From Sorex araneus (Eukaryota; Chordata; Mammalia; Eulipotyphla; Soricidae), in NCBI RefSeq assembly GCF_027595985.1, contig NC_073305.1, positions 112,905,759-112,969,758 on the forward strand: a DNA stretch of 64,000 nt. Direction: 5' to 3'. The stretch's first letter is position 1; each line of letters starts with the position of its first letter. The translations under genes and the position numbers were made by a program. This document shows positions 51,560 to 62,374 of the stretch, one piece after another. The notes beneath the pieces are model-generated. The model was not told the DNA's origin. It saw only the letters and a program-made list of their open reading frames with translations, and ran no database searches.

Positions 51560-51728
51560 ACTTTTTTTGGAGGGGTCACACCCGGTGATGCTCAGGGGTT
51601 ACTTCTGGCTCTGCACCCAGGAATTACTCCTGTCAGTGCTCAGGTGACCATATGGGATGCTGGAGATCAAACTCAGGTGGGGTGCATGCATTTGCCTTGC
51701 CTTCCATGCTGGACTATTGTTCCGGCCC
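51560..51728 (-). mobile_element. SOR SINE, antisense
   Basis: Flanked by CAGATACTTTT-like repeats (51,544; 51,737). GGTCACACCCGGTGATGC to CTATTGTTCCGGCCC. Confidence 0.88.
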
Positions 51729-51771
51729 TTAATTAACAGATACTTTTGTTTGGGTAGCTGTTTATTTTCTT

Positions 51772-51949
51772 TGTTTTTTTTTTTTTGGGGGGGGGTCACA
51801 CCCAGTGATGCACAGGGGTTACTCCTGGCTCTGCACTCAGGAATTACCCCTGGCGGTGCTCAGGGGATCATATGGGATGCTGGGAATTGAACCTGGGTTG
51901 GCTTCGTGCAAGGCAAGTGCTCTACCCGCTGTGCTATTGCTCCAGCCCC
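51772..51949 (-). mobile_element. SOR SINE, antisense, young
   Basis: T15 and G9 tracts, then near-consensus body. Confidence 0.92.
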
Positions 51950-52435
51950 TATTCTTGATACTTTGTATTGAATGATCATTCTCAGTTCTATCTCTTTCTG
52001 GACCTCCCTAAAGAATGTGCACATTATGTTCTGGTACTCTTATTTTTAACAATTTATCTTCTTCATGATTAGCTAATTCTTTAACATAAACTGGTATCAA
52101 TCAACAATATGTACCCGACATTATTCTAGATGTGGAGGATACAGCAACTAGCAAATCAAAAAAGAGTGTGATTTGGTTTACATCTTAGAGACAAGACCAA
52201 ATAACATAAATAAAAAAATATATGTTAGTTGTACAATGATGAAGTCTAAGAAGCAAAACTTAGATAATTGGGGCAGGAGATTGGGAGTCTGTTTTTTACA
52301 TGAGTGTATGTAAATGAGAAAAAGAGAGAAAAGTGTGCATATACTTAAAAAGTTAAAGCCTGATCTTTTAATATATGTATTTTGAGGCATATAAGTATGG
52401 TTTAGTAAAAGTGGTGACTTTTTTGGCATGACTTT
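51950..52435. other. No confident feature
   Basis: AT-rich. 51,960-52,080 may be an old L1 piece, but I cannot align it with confidence. Confidence 0.3.
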
Positions 52436-52446
52436 ATTTTTATTTA

Positions 52447-52626
52447 TTTATTTATTTATTTTTTCTTTTTGGGTCACACCCAGCAATGCATAGGGGTCAC
52501 TCCTAGCTCATGCACTCACGAATCACCCCTGGCGGTGCTCAGGGGATCATATGGGATGCTGGGATTTGAACCCGGGTCGGCCGCATGCAAGGCAAATGCC
52601 CTACCCGCTGTGCTATCACTCCAGCA
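52447..52626 (-). mobile_element. SOR SINE, antisense, young, with TSD
   Basis: CATGACTTTATTTTT at 52,428 and 52,627. (TATT)n tail complement. Confidence 0.95.
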
Positions 52627-53506
52627 CATGACTTTATTTTTGACTTGTGAGGAAATAATTACAGTCCAATATTGAATTGAAATTGTCACTATTGTATCAT
52701 TAGTGAGTCATTTCTATTGTTCCCCCAGTACTAAAGCCTGACTTGTATCAATAATAAATATTCATTGATATTTAATATATAAAAGTATAAGTAAATAATC
52801 AATAATGTTATTGAAAAGAAAAAGAAATTAAATGCAGGGACTCATATTTGATGCATGGACTCTGCCACTGAGCTCAGATGATTTTAGTATTTGGATCATT
52901 GCTGATATCTTTGGATATATATTATTTGAATCTATGATCTATAATAGTTTCTTTTTTTAATTAATATTTTTATTGAATCACCATGTGGAAAATTACAAAG
53001 CTTTCAGGCTTAAGTCTCAGTTTTACAATGCTCAAACAACCATCCCTTCACCAGTGCACATATTTCACCACCAAAAAAAAGCCCAGTATACCTCCCACCC
53101 CCCAGCCCCCCTAGCCCCCCCACCCCCATCTGTGTAACTGATAAATTTCACTTTACTTTCTCTTTACTTTGGTTACATTCAATATTTCTTTTTTTTTTTA
53201 ATTTATTTTATTGAATCACCAAGTGGAAAGTTACAAAGTTCTCAGGCTTATATCTCAGTTACACAATGCTCAAACACCCATCCCTTCACCAGTGCCCATA
53301 TTCCACCACTAATAAAAACAAAAACAAAAGCAAAAACAAAACAAACAAACAAACAAAAACAGTATACATCCCACCCCTCACCCCCCAACCCACCCCGTAC
53401 GTGAGTGATAATTTCACTTCCTTTTCTCTTTATCTTGATTACATTCCAGATTTCAACACATAACTCACTATTGTTGTTAGAGTTTCAAAACAGACTCACT
53501 ATTTTT

Positions 53507-54564
53507 TTTTTTTACCGTGAGAGCAATAATTTTTATTTGTTTTACAATCTGATTTCTCCAGAGGCAAGATAATATAATAAAACCATTTTATACTCAGACA
53601 TAAAACTTTTTAGACATTATTTTGACAAATTTAACATCAATAATTATAATTTTCATAATTACACAACTAATTATAATGTACATGTAATGCTTTGGCATTA
53701 CAGGCACACCTGTATTCTTTTATTTTTTTTTTCCTTTTTAAGCAAACTTTTTATTTTTTTGAGTCACAACCAGTGATGCTTATTCCTGGCTCTGGACACA
53801 GGAATCACTCCTGGCAACCTGGAGGACCAAATGGGATACTGGGCATCAAACCTAAGTTGGTTGTGTGTAAGGCAATACTATTTCTCAGGCCCCTTAAACA
53901 TTTTTGCATATGTTGCCTTACTTTGTGCTTTTTTTTTTTTTTAAATTTTATTGAATCACCATGTGGAGGGTTACATAGTTCTCAGGATTATGTCGGTTAT
54001 ACAATTCTCAAACACCCTTCCCTTCACCAGTGCCCATCTTCCATCACCAACCCCCCCAGTATACCTGCCGCCCCCTCCCACCTCCCCAGTCCCCACCCTT
54101 GTACATGATAAGTTTCACTTCGTTTACGCCTTATCTTGATTACATACCATGTTTCAACACACAACTCACTACTGTTGTTGGGGTTTCCCCCAAAAAAGAA
54201 AAGCAGTCCTATTGCCAAGGAGGCATTTGATAGTTCTCCACTGCTAAGAATATAGAGATATTAAGTCCCGCTGTTTGTTACATAACTTTTCCTTTTCCCC
54301 CTTGCCCCATGCCACCGAGTTCACGCCTGTTTAGTAATCGCCACGCTGCCTGACAAGGGAAAAAAAAACCGAAAAGGATGGTTATTTCCTGTCATCAGCA
54401 GGCGTGGGGCTCTGGCTTAGTTGATAGACTAGTAGAGTGTCTGCAAGCAGTTTCTGGAACCGAAGGTCTTGCGCTGGTATCGGCTCCGGCTCGAGATTCC
54501 ACCAGCGTCCCACTGTTCCATGTACATAATTTTTCCCCTTATATCCCATTCCCACGCCACCAGG
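53507..54564 (-). mobile_element. Nest level 3: L1-tailed retroelement with probable 3' transduction
   Basis: Inserted into level 2 with TSD AACAGACTCACTATTTTT (53,489-53,506 and 54,565-54,582). Reading leftward: GC-rich 5' part (54,564-54,240), L1-type 3' UTR (54,240-53,945), internal A run (53,944-53,930), then about 410 bp of non-L1 sequence ending in AATAAA (53,532-53,537) and a terminal poly(A) (53,502-53,513). Confidence 0.82.
53740..53895 (-). mobile_element. SOR-related SINE, antisense, inside the transduced segment
   Basis: GAGTCACAACCAGTGATGC to CTATTTCTCAGGCCCC. Diverged and internally deleted, so it may have travelled with the segment. Confidence 0.72.
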
Positions 54565-55261
54565 AACAGACTCACTATTTTTGTTGGAATTTATCCCCTA
54601 AGAATACAGCTCTATTAACAGGGAAATATTTGATAATAAGTTTTCCACTGATGAGAATGAAGAGATAAAATGTCACGCGGCCGCAGTAGCAGCCGCGTGG
54701 TTTACAATTTCTGTATTATAGTAATTAAGTCCGCGAAGATTTAAGTTTGAAAATGAATCATTTCCCTTCCTGGAACAGCATGTAGCCAAAGTTAGTTCAC
54801 AGTCTCCATACATGGGTGCAAGCACTTGCTGGAACCCCAATTCCTAAAGCTGTCTCTGGTTCCCACTCGTTCCACATCCACCGGCTCTGCAGAGGCATGG
54901 GCACCCGGGCCAAAAACCCGGCCGGCCGGAGCCGAGCACCGGCCCCCTACATTCAATATTTCAACAAAAAACTCACTATTATTGTTTGGCGTCTCCCCCC
55001 TAGAATCAGACCTAAAGAGATATGAGGTTTCGGATTTCTGTATTTTAGTAACTAAGTCCAGGGAAATTGGATCATTGCAAGCTTGTACCTCTCATTAGTG
55101 GTCCTCATAAGCTGGCGACTTAGTTCATAGTCTAGAGACATTTCTGCAAGAAGCTGCCAGTACCAAAAGTAGTTTAGCTGGCCTCTGGAATCATGCTCGT
55201 GCAGCTGCAGAGAGGCCGCACACGTGCGGCACCAGGGTCACATCTTGGCCTATAATAGTTT

Positions 55262-55442
55262 TTTTTTGCTTTTTTGCTTTTTGGTTCACACCCGGCAATG
55301 CACAAGGGTTACTCCTGGCTCTGCACTCAGGAATTACTCCTGGTGGTACTCAGGGGACCATATGGGATGCTGGGAATTGAATCCGGGTCAGCCGCATGCA
55401 AGGCAAACTCCCTACCCGCTGTGCTATTGCTCCAGCCCCCAC
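55262..55442 (-). mobile_element. SOR SINE, antisense, young, in the level-1 target duplication
   Basis: TSD GGCCTATAATAGTTT at 55,247-55,261 and 55,443-55,457, overlapping the right TSD of the level-1 element, so it is younger than that insertion. Confidence 0.95.
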
Positions 55443-55659
55443 GGCCTATAATAGTTTCTTAAGTCTTCCATCTACCTTTCTTTCCTCTCTGGATTTGAGG
55501 ATGACTGTGCAGAGTCATCTCCTCTGGAGTTGTCTTTCTTACTCTTTTAGACATTAGCTTTCATTTCTTTCCCCACATTGCTTTACATTGAAAAAAATCT
55601 CTATTTGTCTGGTTTTGATCCTCTGCCATATTGCCATCTTGGTCATTAATTACTGCTGC

Positions 55660-55800
55660 TTATCTTTTAATAGTTAAAAAAATTTTAGTAACTGTGTAAT
55701 TACAAAGTTATTCATTATTGGGTTTCTGGCATACAATGTTTCAACACCGAAACCTTCAACAGTGTCCACTTCCCTCCACTGATGCCTCCCCACACCTTCT
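55660..55800 (-). mobile_element. L1 3' end, antisense, diverged
   Basis: GTTATTCATTATTGGGTTTCTGGCATACAATG and CAGTGTCCACTTCCCTCCAC. Confidence 0.6.
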
Positions 55801-56585
55801 CTGTAATAATTTTAATTTAATACTGAGCCTATTGTATCAAAAAGAGTGAATATTTTTCAATTGTCTGAAAAGGACCTTTTGTTCTGTAGCAAGATCATAA
55901 TAAACGTTGACATTGCTCCTAACTAAATGTTTTAATAACCCTCCTTTCCTTTATATCTGATCAAATGTCCATTATTTCCAAAACAAGTTGCTATCTCATA
56001 TGTCTCTTGACTTTCTCAGTTAAGCTTCTTGAAACTCTCACCTAAATTCATGGTCTACAATTCTCCTTTGTTCCTCAAACCACTACAGTTTGTCTTCTAC
56101 TTTATCTCTCTATGAAAATATTTTCATTACCAATGACTTCCTGGTTGAATTAATATATGCTGATTTTCCTAGAGCAAACCTCAATTTTATTAAAAGTTTA
56201 TCTGAAAATTGCTTAAGCATTTTATCAAGGATGATTATTTCTTTCCAGAAATAGATTAATGATTACTTAAAGTTGAAAGCTACATCAGAGCAGATTTGGA
56301 ATAATTTTTTTTTACATTTGGCAGCTGATATTGAAGATCAAGGGACAATAAGTGCAGCTCAAAGAAATCATGAGTCAAAAGTTAACAAAGACATGTGGAA
56401 GAAAAGAACATGGGCAGATGGGATGAAGTCCGAAGGAAAAGTTGATAATGGGCTGAAGGGGCTTTGGAAAGGTATTTGCAAAACTATGTCTGATCAATTC
56501 TTCTAGCCCCAAGAGAGAAGAATCTTGGTGTTTATAATATAAGTCTATAGTGAATATTAACTATTGTAGTGACCTGTCATTATTA
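55801..56585. other. No recognised feature (about 0.8 kb)
   Basis: AT-rich unique sequence. A 77-codon frame at 56,273-56,506 has no recognisable motif. Confidence 0.35.
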
Positions 56586-56589
56586 AGAG

Positions 56590-56760
56590 ATTCAGCCATA
56601 GCTATAGAGAGCTTAGTGGGCTAACGTGAATATTTTGCGTGCAGGAGGCTCAGTTGGATTTAGCACTACAGGTAGGAATACTGGTAGGAGTGACCCTGAG
56701 CACAGAGTTGCTAGTAGCTTTTGAGCACTGCTGGGTATGCCCAGAAACAAACAACTAAAA
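56590..56760 (+). mobile_element. SOR-related SINE, sense, old
   Basis: GAATATTTTGCGTGCAGGAGG, AGTTGGATTTAGCAC, GAGCACTGCTGGGTATGCCC. Confidence 0.5.
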
Positions 56761-56795
56761 AGGTTATAGCTAAATATTATTTTATTTTTAATTTT

Positions 56796-56958
56796 TGTTT
56801 TTGTGCCACACTTAGCTATGCTCAAGGATTACTCCTGGCTCTGTGCTTAGAGAACACACCTGGTGGGTTTGGGGTACAATATGGGGTGCTGGGGGTCAAA
56901 TCCAGATCAGCTGCCTGCAAAGCAAGTACTCTGCCCAATTTACTGTCTCTCCAGCCTT
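56796..56958 (-). mobile_element. SOR-related SINE, antisense
   Basis: TTTGTGCCACACTTAGCTATG to ACTGTCTCTCCAGCC. Confidence 0.8.
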
Positions 56959-57905
56959 CTAAAAATTATTTTAATTTCACTTCACTGACCCAAGTGTGCC
57001 AGAAAACATTTTTTAGAGGTTAGCATTTTCACAATCTAAAAAACACTGTCTTCAGTGACTCTACACAATGTGCTTTTCTGGTTCAATGATCAATCAGGAA
57101 TTCTGATTATAGTCCTGTGTCTATAGTTAAAGTTAAACAAGTCTAAGACTAAATTTCATTATTTCAAACGACAAAATGCTCAATGTTTCACATATGGTTT
57201 TTATATTTTTAGTGAGAATTTCAAGATAACCTTTTTCATTTGTTCCCCAGCTTTTCCTTGTTCACTACCATATCCTTATCCTATTCTAAACATCACATTT
57301 TCTTTTTTTTTTTTGTGAAAATTAAGTATGTTTATTGTAGCTCATACAATAGCAACTAAACTATTTTCAGAGACATAAAATACCCAGAGATGATTAAATC
57401 AATTTTTAGAAAATCAAGTAAAACAGAAAAAGGTAAGGGGAAAATGGAAAACAGAAGAAACAAACATAAAATGGTGAATTGAGCACAAACATATTACGCA
57501 TTATAATATCTTTAAAGGTATATATACACACATATTATATTAATAATTTGTTCCTGCAAAACAAATGTCCACAAAATTAATTTCAACTAACAAATATTGG
57601 CTTTTCTTTTCTTTTTTTAATTATTTTTTTTACAGACTTATAACTTTTCATGCTTGTGTTTCAGTCATACAATGCTCGAGTACCCATCCCTCCACCAGTG
57701 CCCATTCTCCACCAATGATGACCCCAGTATTCCTCCCACCCCCTACCTCTTCCCCCCCACCTCACCCCACCTTTGTGGTAGGGTATTCCCTTTTGTTCTC
57801 TCATTCCTTTTGGATGCTGTGGTTTGCAATAGAGGCACTGAATAGCCATTCTGTTTGGTCTATAGTCTACTTTCAGTGCGCATCTCCCATCCCAAGCGGG
57901 TCCTC

Positions 57906-58572
57906 TGTTGGGGCTGGACTGAGCTATCAGGGCGAGCCCATGTATACTGTACCATACTACGGACAGGAACATAGGGACCCATGAAAATGGGCGAGACTTC
58001 TCGTGTGTCCTGACTGGTTTGGATGAAGCTGAACACTTTCCTCCTTCAAGCTGCCTTCAGAAAAATAATTTCAGAATACTGAAAAGAGCAGTTTTTCCTT
58101 CTCTCACAGAAGCCTGGCTGGTCATTGACATGCAGATGGTGTTAGCCAGGCCTGACCTTTGATATTGTAAATTGTAGATTTCAGGTGCAGGCCCAGCTTT
58201 GTCTTTGGGATGTAAATCCAGGTGCCTGTGGAAGGTTTCAGTTTTGGTTTTGTATCCAGGTGCCTGTAGGTTTCAGTTTCGGTTTTGTATCTTTCCCTTC
58301 TCAGTTCTGTATTCTTTTTCCCGAGGCTATAGGCCTACCCATACAAGGAAACAATATGTTTCCATTTTCTCAATGTTCTCCCTGTAACATTTTTTGAAGC
58401 CTTTGGTGACGTCACTATATTGCGTCCTTTAGAGCTACCATGATCAATAAAAGGAGGTCCACGAGGCCCTCTGCCTTTGCTAAGAGCCAGAGTGAGCCTT
58501 AGTCCTCCAATCAAAGCATTTCTTCCGCATTCCTATCTCAGCGCCTCCGATTGCACGAACGTTCACGCAACA
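57906..58572 (+). mobile_element. Solo LTR, class II (ERVK-like), with 6-bp TSD
   Basis: 667 bp beginning TGTTGGGGCTGG and ending GTTCACGCAACA, so termini are TGTTG...CAACA. Flanked by GTCCTC at 57,900-57,905 and 58,573-58,578. AATAAA with AATAAAAGG (TATA-like/poly(A) signal) at 58,446. U3 carries an imperfect tandem repeat. Class II is inferred from the 6-bp duplication. No internal viral sequence is present. Confidence 0.85.
58217..58289 (+). repeat. Tandem repeat in the LTR U3
   Basis: Two units (38 and 35 bp) starting TCCAGGTGCCTGT and ending TTTTGTA, as is common for U3 enhancer repeats. Confidence 0.9.
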
Positions 58573-58759
58573 GTCCTCGAACCACACTATACCTGGTGTT
58601 CCCTTCTCTATCTGAGCTGCCCCTTCCTCCAACGTGTGAGGCCAGCTTCCAAGCTTTGGAGCCAACTTCCTGGTACTTATCTTTACTATTCTTGGGTGCC
58701 AGTCTCCCAAGAGACTGTATATACTGTTACTGTATATTCCACAGATGAGTGCAATTTGT

Positions 58760-60135
58760 CTGTCTCTTTCTGACTCATTTCACTTAGCATGATACTTTTC
58801 ATGTTGATCCATTTATATGCAAAGGTCATGACTTCATCTTTTCTACCATCAGCATAGTATTCCATTGTGTAGATGTACCAAAGTTTCTTTAACCAGTCAT
58901 CTGTTCTCAGGCACTTGGGTTTTTTCTAGATTCTGGCTATTGTAAACAGTGCTGCAATGAACATTCGAGTGCAGATGTCATTTCAACTATGCTTTTTTGC
59001 CTTTCTGGGACATATTCCCAGGAGTGGTATTGCTGGGTCAAATGGGAGCTCAATTTCTAATTTTCTGAGAAGCGTCCATACTGTTTTCCAAAAGGCTGAA
59101 CCAGTCGGAATTCCCACCAGCAGTGAAGGGGGGTCCCTTTCTCCCCACATCCTTGCCAATACCGGTTGCTTGTTTTTTGGGATGTGGGCCAGTCTCTGTG
59201 GTGTGAGGCGGTATCTCATAGTTGTTTTGATCTGCATATCTCTGATGATTAGTGATGAAGTGCATTTTTTCTTTTTTTTTTCTTTTTTTTGGGGGGGTCA
59301 CACCCAGCGATGCACAGGGGTTACTCCTGGTTCTACACTCAGGAATTACTCCTGGCAGTGCTCAGGGGACCATATGGGATGCTGGGATTCGAACCCGGGT
59401 CGGCCGCGTGCAAGGCAAACACCCTACCCGCTGTGCTATCGCTCCAGCCCCGCATTTTTTCATGTGCCTTTTTGACATTTGTATTTCCTCCTTGAGAAAG
59501 TTTCTGTTCATTTCATTGCCCCATTTTTTGATGCGGTTGGATGTTTTCTTCTTGCAGATTCCAACCACTGCCTTGTATATCCTTGATATCAAACCCTTAT
59601 CAGAAGGGCATTGGGTGAATATTCTTTCCCATTCTGTAGATTGTCTTTGTATTTTGGTCACTGTATCTTTTGCGGTGCAGAAGCTTCTTAGTTTAATATA
59701 GTCCCATTTGTTTATCTCTGTTTCCACTTGATTGGTCAGTGGCATGTCATCTTTGAATATACCATTAGCTTCAATGTCATGGAGGGTTTTGCCAACACTG
59801 TCTTCAATGTACCTTATGGATTCTGGTCTGATGTTGAGGTCTTTAATCCATTTTGGTCTGATTTTTGTGCATGGTGTTAGGTCGAGGTCTAAACCCATTT
59901 TTTTTGCATATCCAGTTATTCAGCACCATTTGTTAAAGAGGCTTTCTTTGCTCCACTTTACATTTCTTGCTCCCTTATCAAAGATTAGATGTTCATACAT
60001 TTGGGGTTGTGTGTAGCAATATTCCACCCTGTTCCATTGATCTGCAGCTCTGGCTTTGTTCCAGTACCATGCTGTTTTGATTATTACTGCTTTGTAGTAG
60101 AGTTTGAGGTTGGGGAGGCTGATGCCTCCCATCGT
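58760..60135 (-). pseudogene. L1 ORF2 C-terminal half, broken
   Basis: Leftward landmarks: [86 protein letters not shown], then after the SINE MQIKTTMRYRLTPQRLA and [15 protein letters not shown]. Frameshifts and the SINE break the frame. The N-terminal endonuclease and most of the RT are absent. Confidence 0.9.
59263..59452 (-). mobile_element. SOR SINE, antisense, young, in L1 ORF2
   Basis: GCATTTTTTC occurs at 59,261 and 59,451. Near-consensus CpG-rich body. Confidence 0.95.
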
Positions 60136-60154
60136 CTTTCACATTTTGTTTTTT

Positions 60155-60300
60155 GTTTTTAACTGTATTACTGCGAGATACACAGTTACAAAGTTGTTCA
60201 TGATTGGGTCTTAGTCATACAATGCTCCAACACAGTCCCTTCACCAGTTTATATTTCCCACTACTAATGTATCAATGTTTATCAATGTTCCTTGAGAACT
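60155..60300 (-). mobile_element. L1 3' end, antisense
   Basis: AACTGTATTACTGCGAGATACACAG, GTCTTAGTCATACAATGCTCC, CAGTCCCTTCACCAG. Confidence 0.68.
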
Positions 60301-60389
60301 TTATTATATTATTATTTTTGCTTAATAAAACATATAAACAAAAAATCTTTATTAGGTTTCATGCTGTTCATTTTTCAAATGGTATTTTA

Positions 60390-60542
60390 TTGTTTTGTTT
60401 TTGAGCTCTCCCAACAGTCTCAGGGCTTAATCCTTGTTCTGTGCTCTGGGGTCGCTTCTGGTGATGCCTGGGGGACCATATGCAATGAGAAGATTGAACC
60501 AGTTTGACAGCATGCAAGGTAAGTGCCTTACATCTCCTGGAG
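60390..60542 (-). mobile_element. SOR-related SINE, antisense, diverged
   Basis: TTTTGAGCTCTCCCAACAGTC, GGGGGACCATATGCAATG, GCATGCAAGGTAAGTGCC. Confidence 0.65.
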
Positions 60543-60602
60543 AACTTTAACATCATTATTAGTATTTTCAAGAATTCAGCCCATATATACATATGTGTGT
60601 GT

Positions 60603-60747
60603 GTTTGTTTCTTTTTGGATCACACTCAGTAATGCTCAGAAATTATTCCTGGTGGTGCTTGGGAGACCACATGGGATGCAGGGATTGAACCCAGCTTGGC
60701 AGCGTACAAGACAAATGCCCTACCCTCTGTACTATTGCTCTGGATCC
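60603..60747 (-). mobile_element. SOR-related SINE, antisense
   Basis: TTTTTGGATCACACTCAGTAATG to CTATTGCTCTGGATCC. Confidence 0.82.
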
Positions 60748-60790
60748 CCAAATATTATACTAGCCTTTACTTGGCTAGTATAATATTTGG
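60748..60790. repeat. Perfect 18-bp inverted repeat (hairpin)
   Basis: Arm CCAAATATTATACTAGCC (60,748-60,765), 7-nt loop TTTACTT, exact complement arm (60,773-60,790). TAGCCTTTACTTGGCT recurs at about 60,805-60,820. Confidence 0.95.
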
Positions 60791-60824
60791 TTTTACTTTA
60801 TTGTAGCCTTTACTTGGCTTTTTT

Positions 60825-61210
60825 TTAAGACAATTTTATTATTTGTATGTATTACTATAAAGTACATCAGTTGTTCATCTGATCTTAGTCCATGATATTA
60901 TTATCCTTGGGCAGATATCCAGATTTTATTTTTATATCATCTTGGTTTCCAGTATGTATATATCATATTGTCTAAATTATTAGTATATAATAAATAAACG
61001 GATGCTACTGCCAAACAAAATCATCTGTATTAATCAAAGCATTTTAACGTATTACCTAACGTTGGTGCTGTGCATGTGATATTTCATATATTCCTTTTCT
61101 ACAGTTTCATAAGGTAATCCCCCAGAACTTGACACTAATTTGCAAGGCAAAATTGTACATGAGAAGTAGAGACCTGGAAAAGAAACTCTCCAGAAGAGAA
61201 AATGAAACAC
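60825..61210. other. No confident feature
   Basis: AT-rich. 60,830-60,960 may be another old inverted L1 tail. Confidence 0.3.
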
Positions 61211-61217
61211 AGGAAGT

Positions 61218-61390
61218 GGGGCTGGAGCAATAACTCAGTGGGTAGGGCATTTGCCTTGCACGCGGCCAACCTGGGTTCGATTCCCAGCATCCCATATGGC
61301 CTTCTGAGCACCGTCAGGGGTGATTCCTGAGTGCAGAGCCAGGAGTAACCCCTGTGCATAGCCAGGTGTGACCCAAAAAGAAAAAATAAA
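61218..61390 (+). mobile_element. SOR SINE, sense, with TSD
   Basis: AGGAAGTG before (61,211) and after (61,403). A box variant AATAACTCAGTGG. Confidence 0.92.
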
Positions 61391-61472
61391 AGAAAAAATC
61401 ATAGGAAGTGAAATTCAAGGATTATTATATTTTCTTTAAATGACTCTGAAATAGAAAAATCTGTAGGTACTC

Positions 61473-61650
61473 ATTTTTTTTTTTTTGCTTTTTGGGTCAC
61501 ACCTCGCGATGCACAGGGGTTACTCCTGGCTCTGCACTCAGGAATTACCCCTGGCGGTGCTCAGGGGACCATATGGGATGCTGGGATTTGAACCCGGGTC
61601 GGCCGCGTGCAAGGCAAACGCCCTACCCGCTGTGCTATCTCTCCAGCCCC
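61473..61650 (-). mobile_element. SOR SINE, antisense, young, with TSD
   Basis: GGTACTCATTTTTTTT at 61,466 and 61,651. Nearly identical to 31,653-31,857. Confidence 0.96.
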
Positions 61651-61689
61651 GGTACTCATTTTTTTTTAAAAAAAACCCAATTTAGACGA

Positions 61690-61947
61690 AAATGGACAAT
61701 TATTTTGATTTGGACACTTATATTTCTCCAAGTCTATTAAGTAGTATAGTAAGTCTATTTATGTATGGAATCCAGGGTCCTTCTCACTACACCATGCCAT
61801 CATAATTTATGAACGAAGCATTTTTTTTAATGGCTTTAGAGCATTAGAGAGGTATATATATATATATTTGAACAAAAAGAAATGCTGATTACAGCACAAC
61901 TGCATATCAGATATCTATTGTGTTGGCATTCATGCCTCTGGCTGTCT

Positions 61948-61979
<32 letters not shown>

Positions 61980-62045
61980 TATATACCTATTTTGGAGATA
62001 AATTTTAGTCTATTACATGTTAAACTTCTTTATGACTAGGCTTTT
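61690..62045. other. AT-rich sequence with two (TA)n tracts
   Basis: TA runs at 61,852-61,867 and 61,948-61,985. Nothing else recognised. Confidence 0.6.
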
Positions 62046-62048
62046 TCT

Positions 62049-62238
62049 TTCTTTTTTTTTTATTTTGCTTTTTGGGTCACATCCAGCAATGCACAGGGGT
62101 ACTCATGGCTCATGCACTCAAGAATTACTCCTGGCGGTGCTTGGGGGACCATACAAGATGCTAGGATGCTGGGAATTGAACCTGGGTCGACCGCATGCAA
62201 GGCAAACGCCCTACCTGCTGTGATATCACTCCAGCCCT
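62049..62238 (-). mobile_element. SOR SINE, antisense, with TSD
   Basis: TGACTAGGCTTTTTC at 62,034 and 62,238. Local GATGCTAGGATGCTGGGA duplication. Confidence 0.94.
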
Positions 62239-62374
62239 GACTAGGCTTTTTCGAAGCAGTAACCTTCTGAATAAATCACTTTTCCTTTTCCTCTACATTT
62301 AATACAGACTCAGTCTCTCACCTCTTACACGGTCATCCTGTAGGAGACCTTCTCAACATATTCCTGGCCAGCAT

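Larger units (their letters stand above)
53189..54947 (-). mobile_element. Nest level 2: L1-tailed GC-rich retroelement, minus
   Basis: Inserted into level 1 with an exact 15-bp TSD TACATTCAATATTTC (53,174-53,188 and 54,948-54,962). Own sequence: 53,189-53,506 and 54,583-54,947, the latter holding a GCGGCCGC and CCCGGCCGGCCGGAGCC. Confidence 0.9.
52954..55445 (-). mobile_element. Nest level 1: L1-tailed retroelement, minus
   Basis: Outermost element, TSD CTATAATAGTTTCTT at 52,939-52,953 and 55,446-55,460. Its own sequence is 52,954-53,188 (L1 3' UTR end) and 54,963 to about 55,246 (AGTAACTAAGTCCAGGGAAA; GCACACGTGCGGCACC). The rest is inserted material. Confidence 0.85.
57302..60138 (-). mobile_element. 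5'-truncated shrew L1 with probable 3' transduction
   Basis: One insertion bounded by TCACATTTT at 57,293-57,301 and 60,139-60,147. Reading leftward: ORF2 C-terminal half (60,138-58,760), subfamily-A 3' UTR (58,760-57,615, interrupted by the LTR), an A-rich junction (57,612-57,635), about 290 bp of unrelated sequence, AATAAA (57,331-57,336) and a final poly(A) (57,303-57,314). A SINE at 59,263 and the LTR are later inserts. Confidence 0.8.

Noticed and set aside
58957..59475. 172-codon plus-strand frame
   Set aside because: It is the antisense of L1 ORF2 fused to an antisense SINE.
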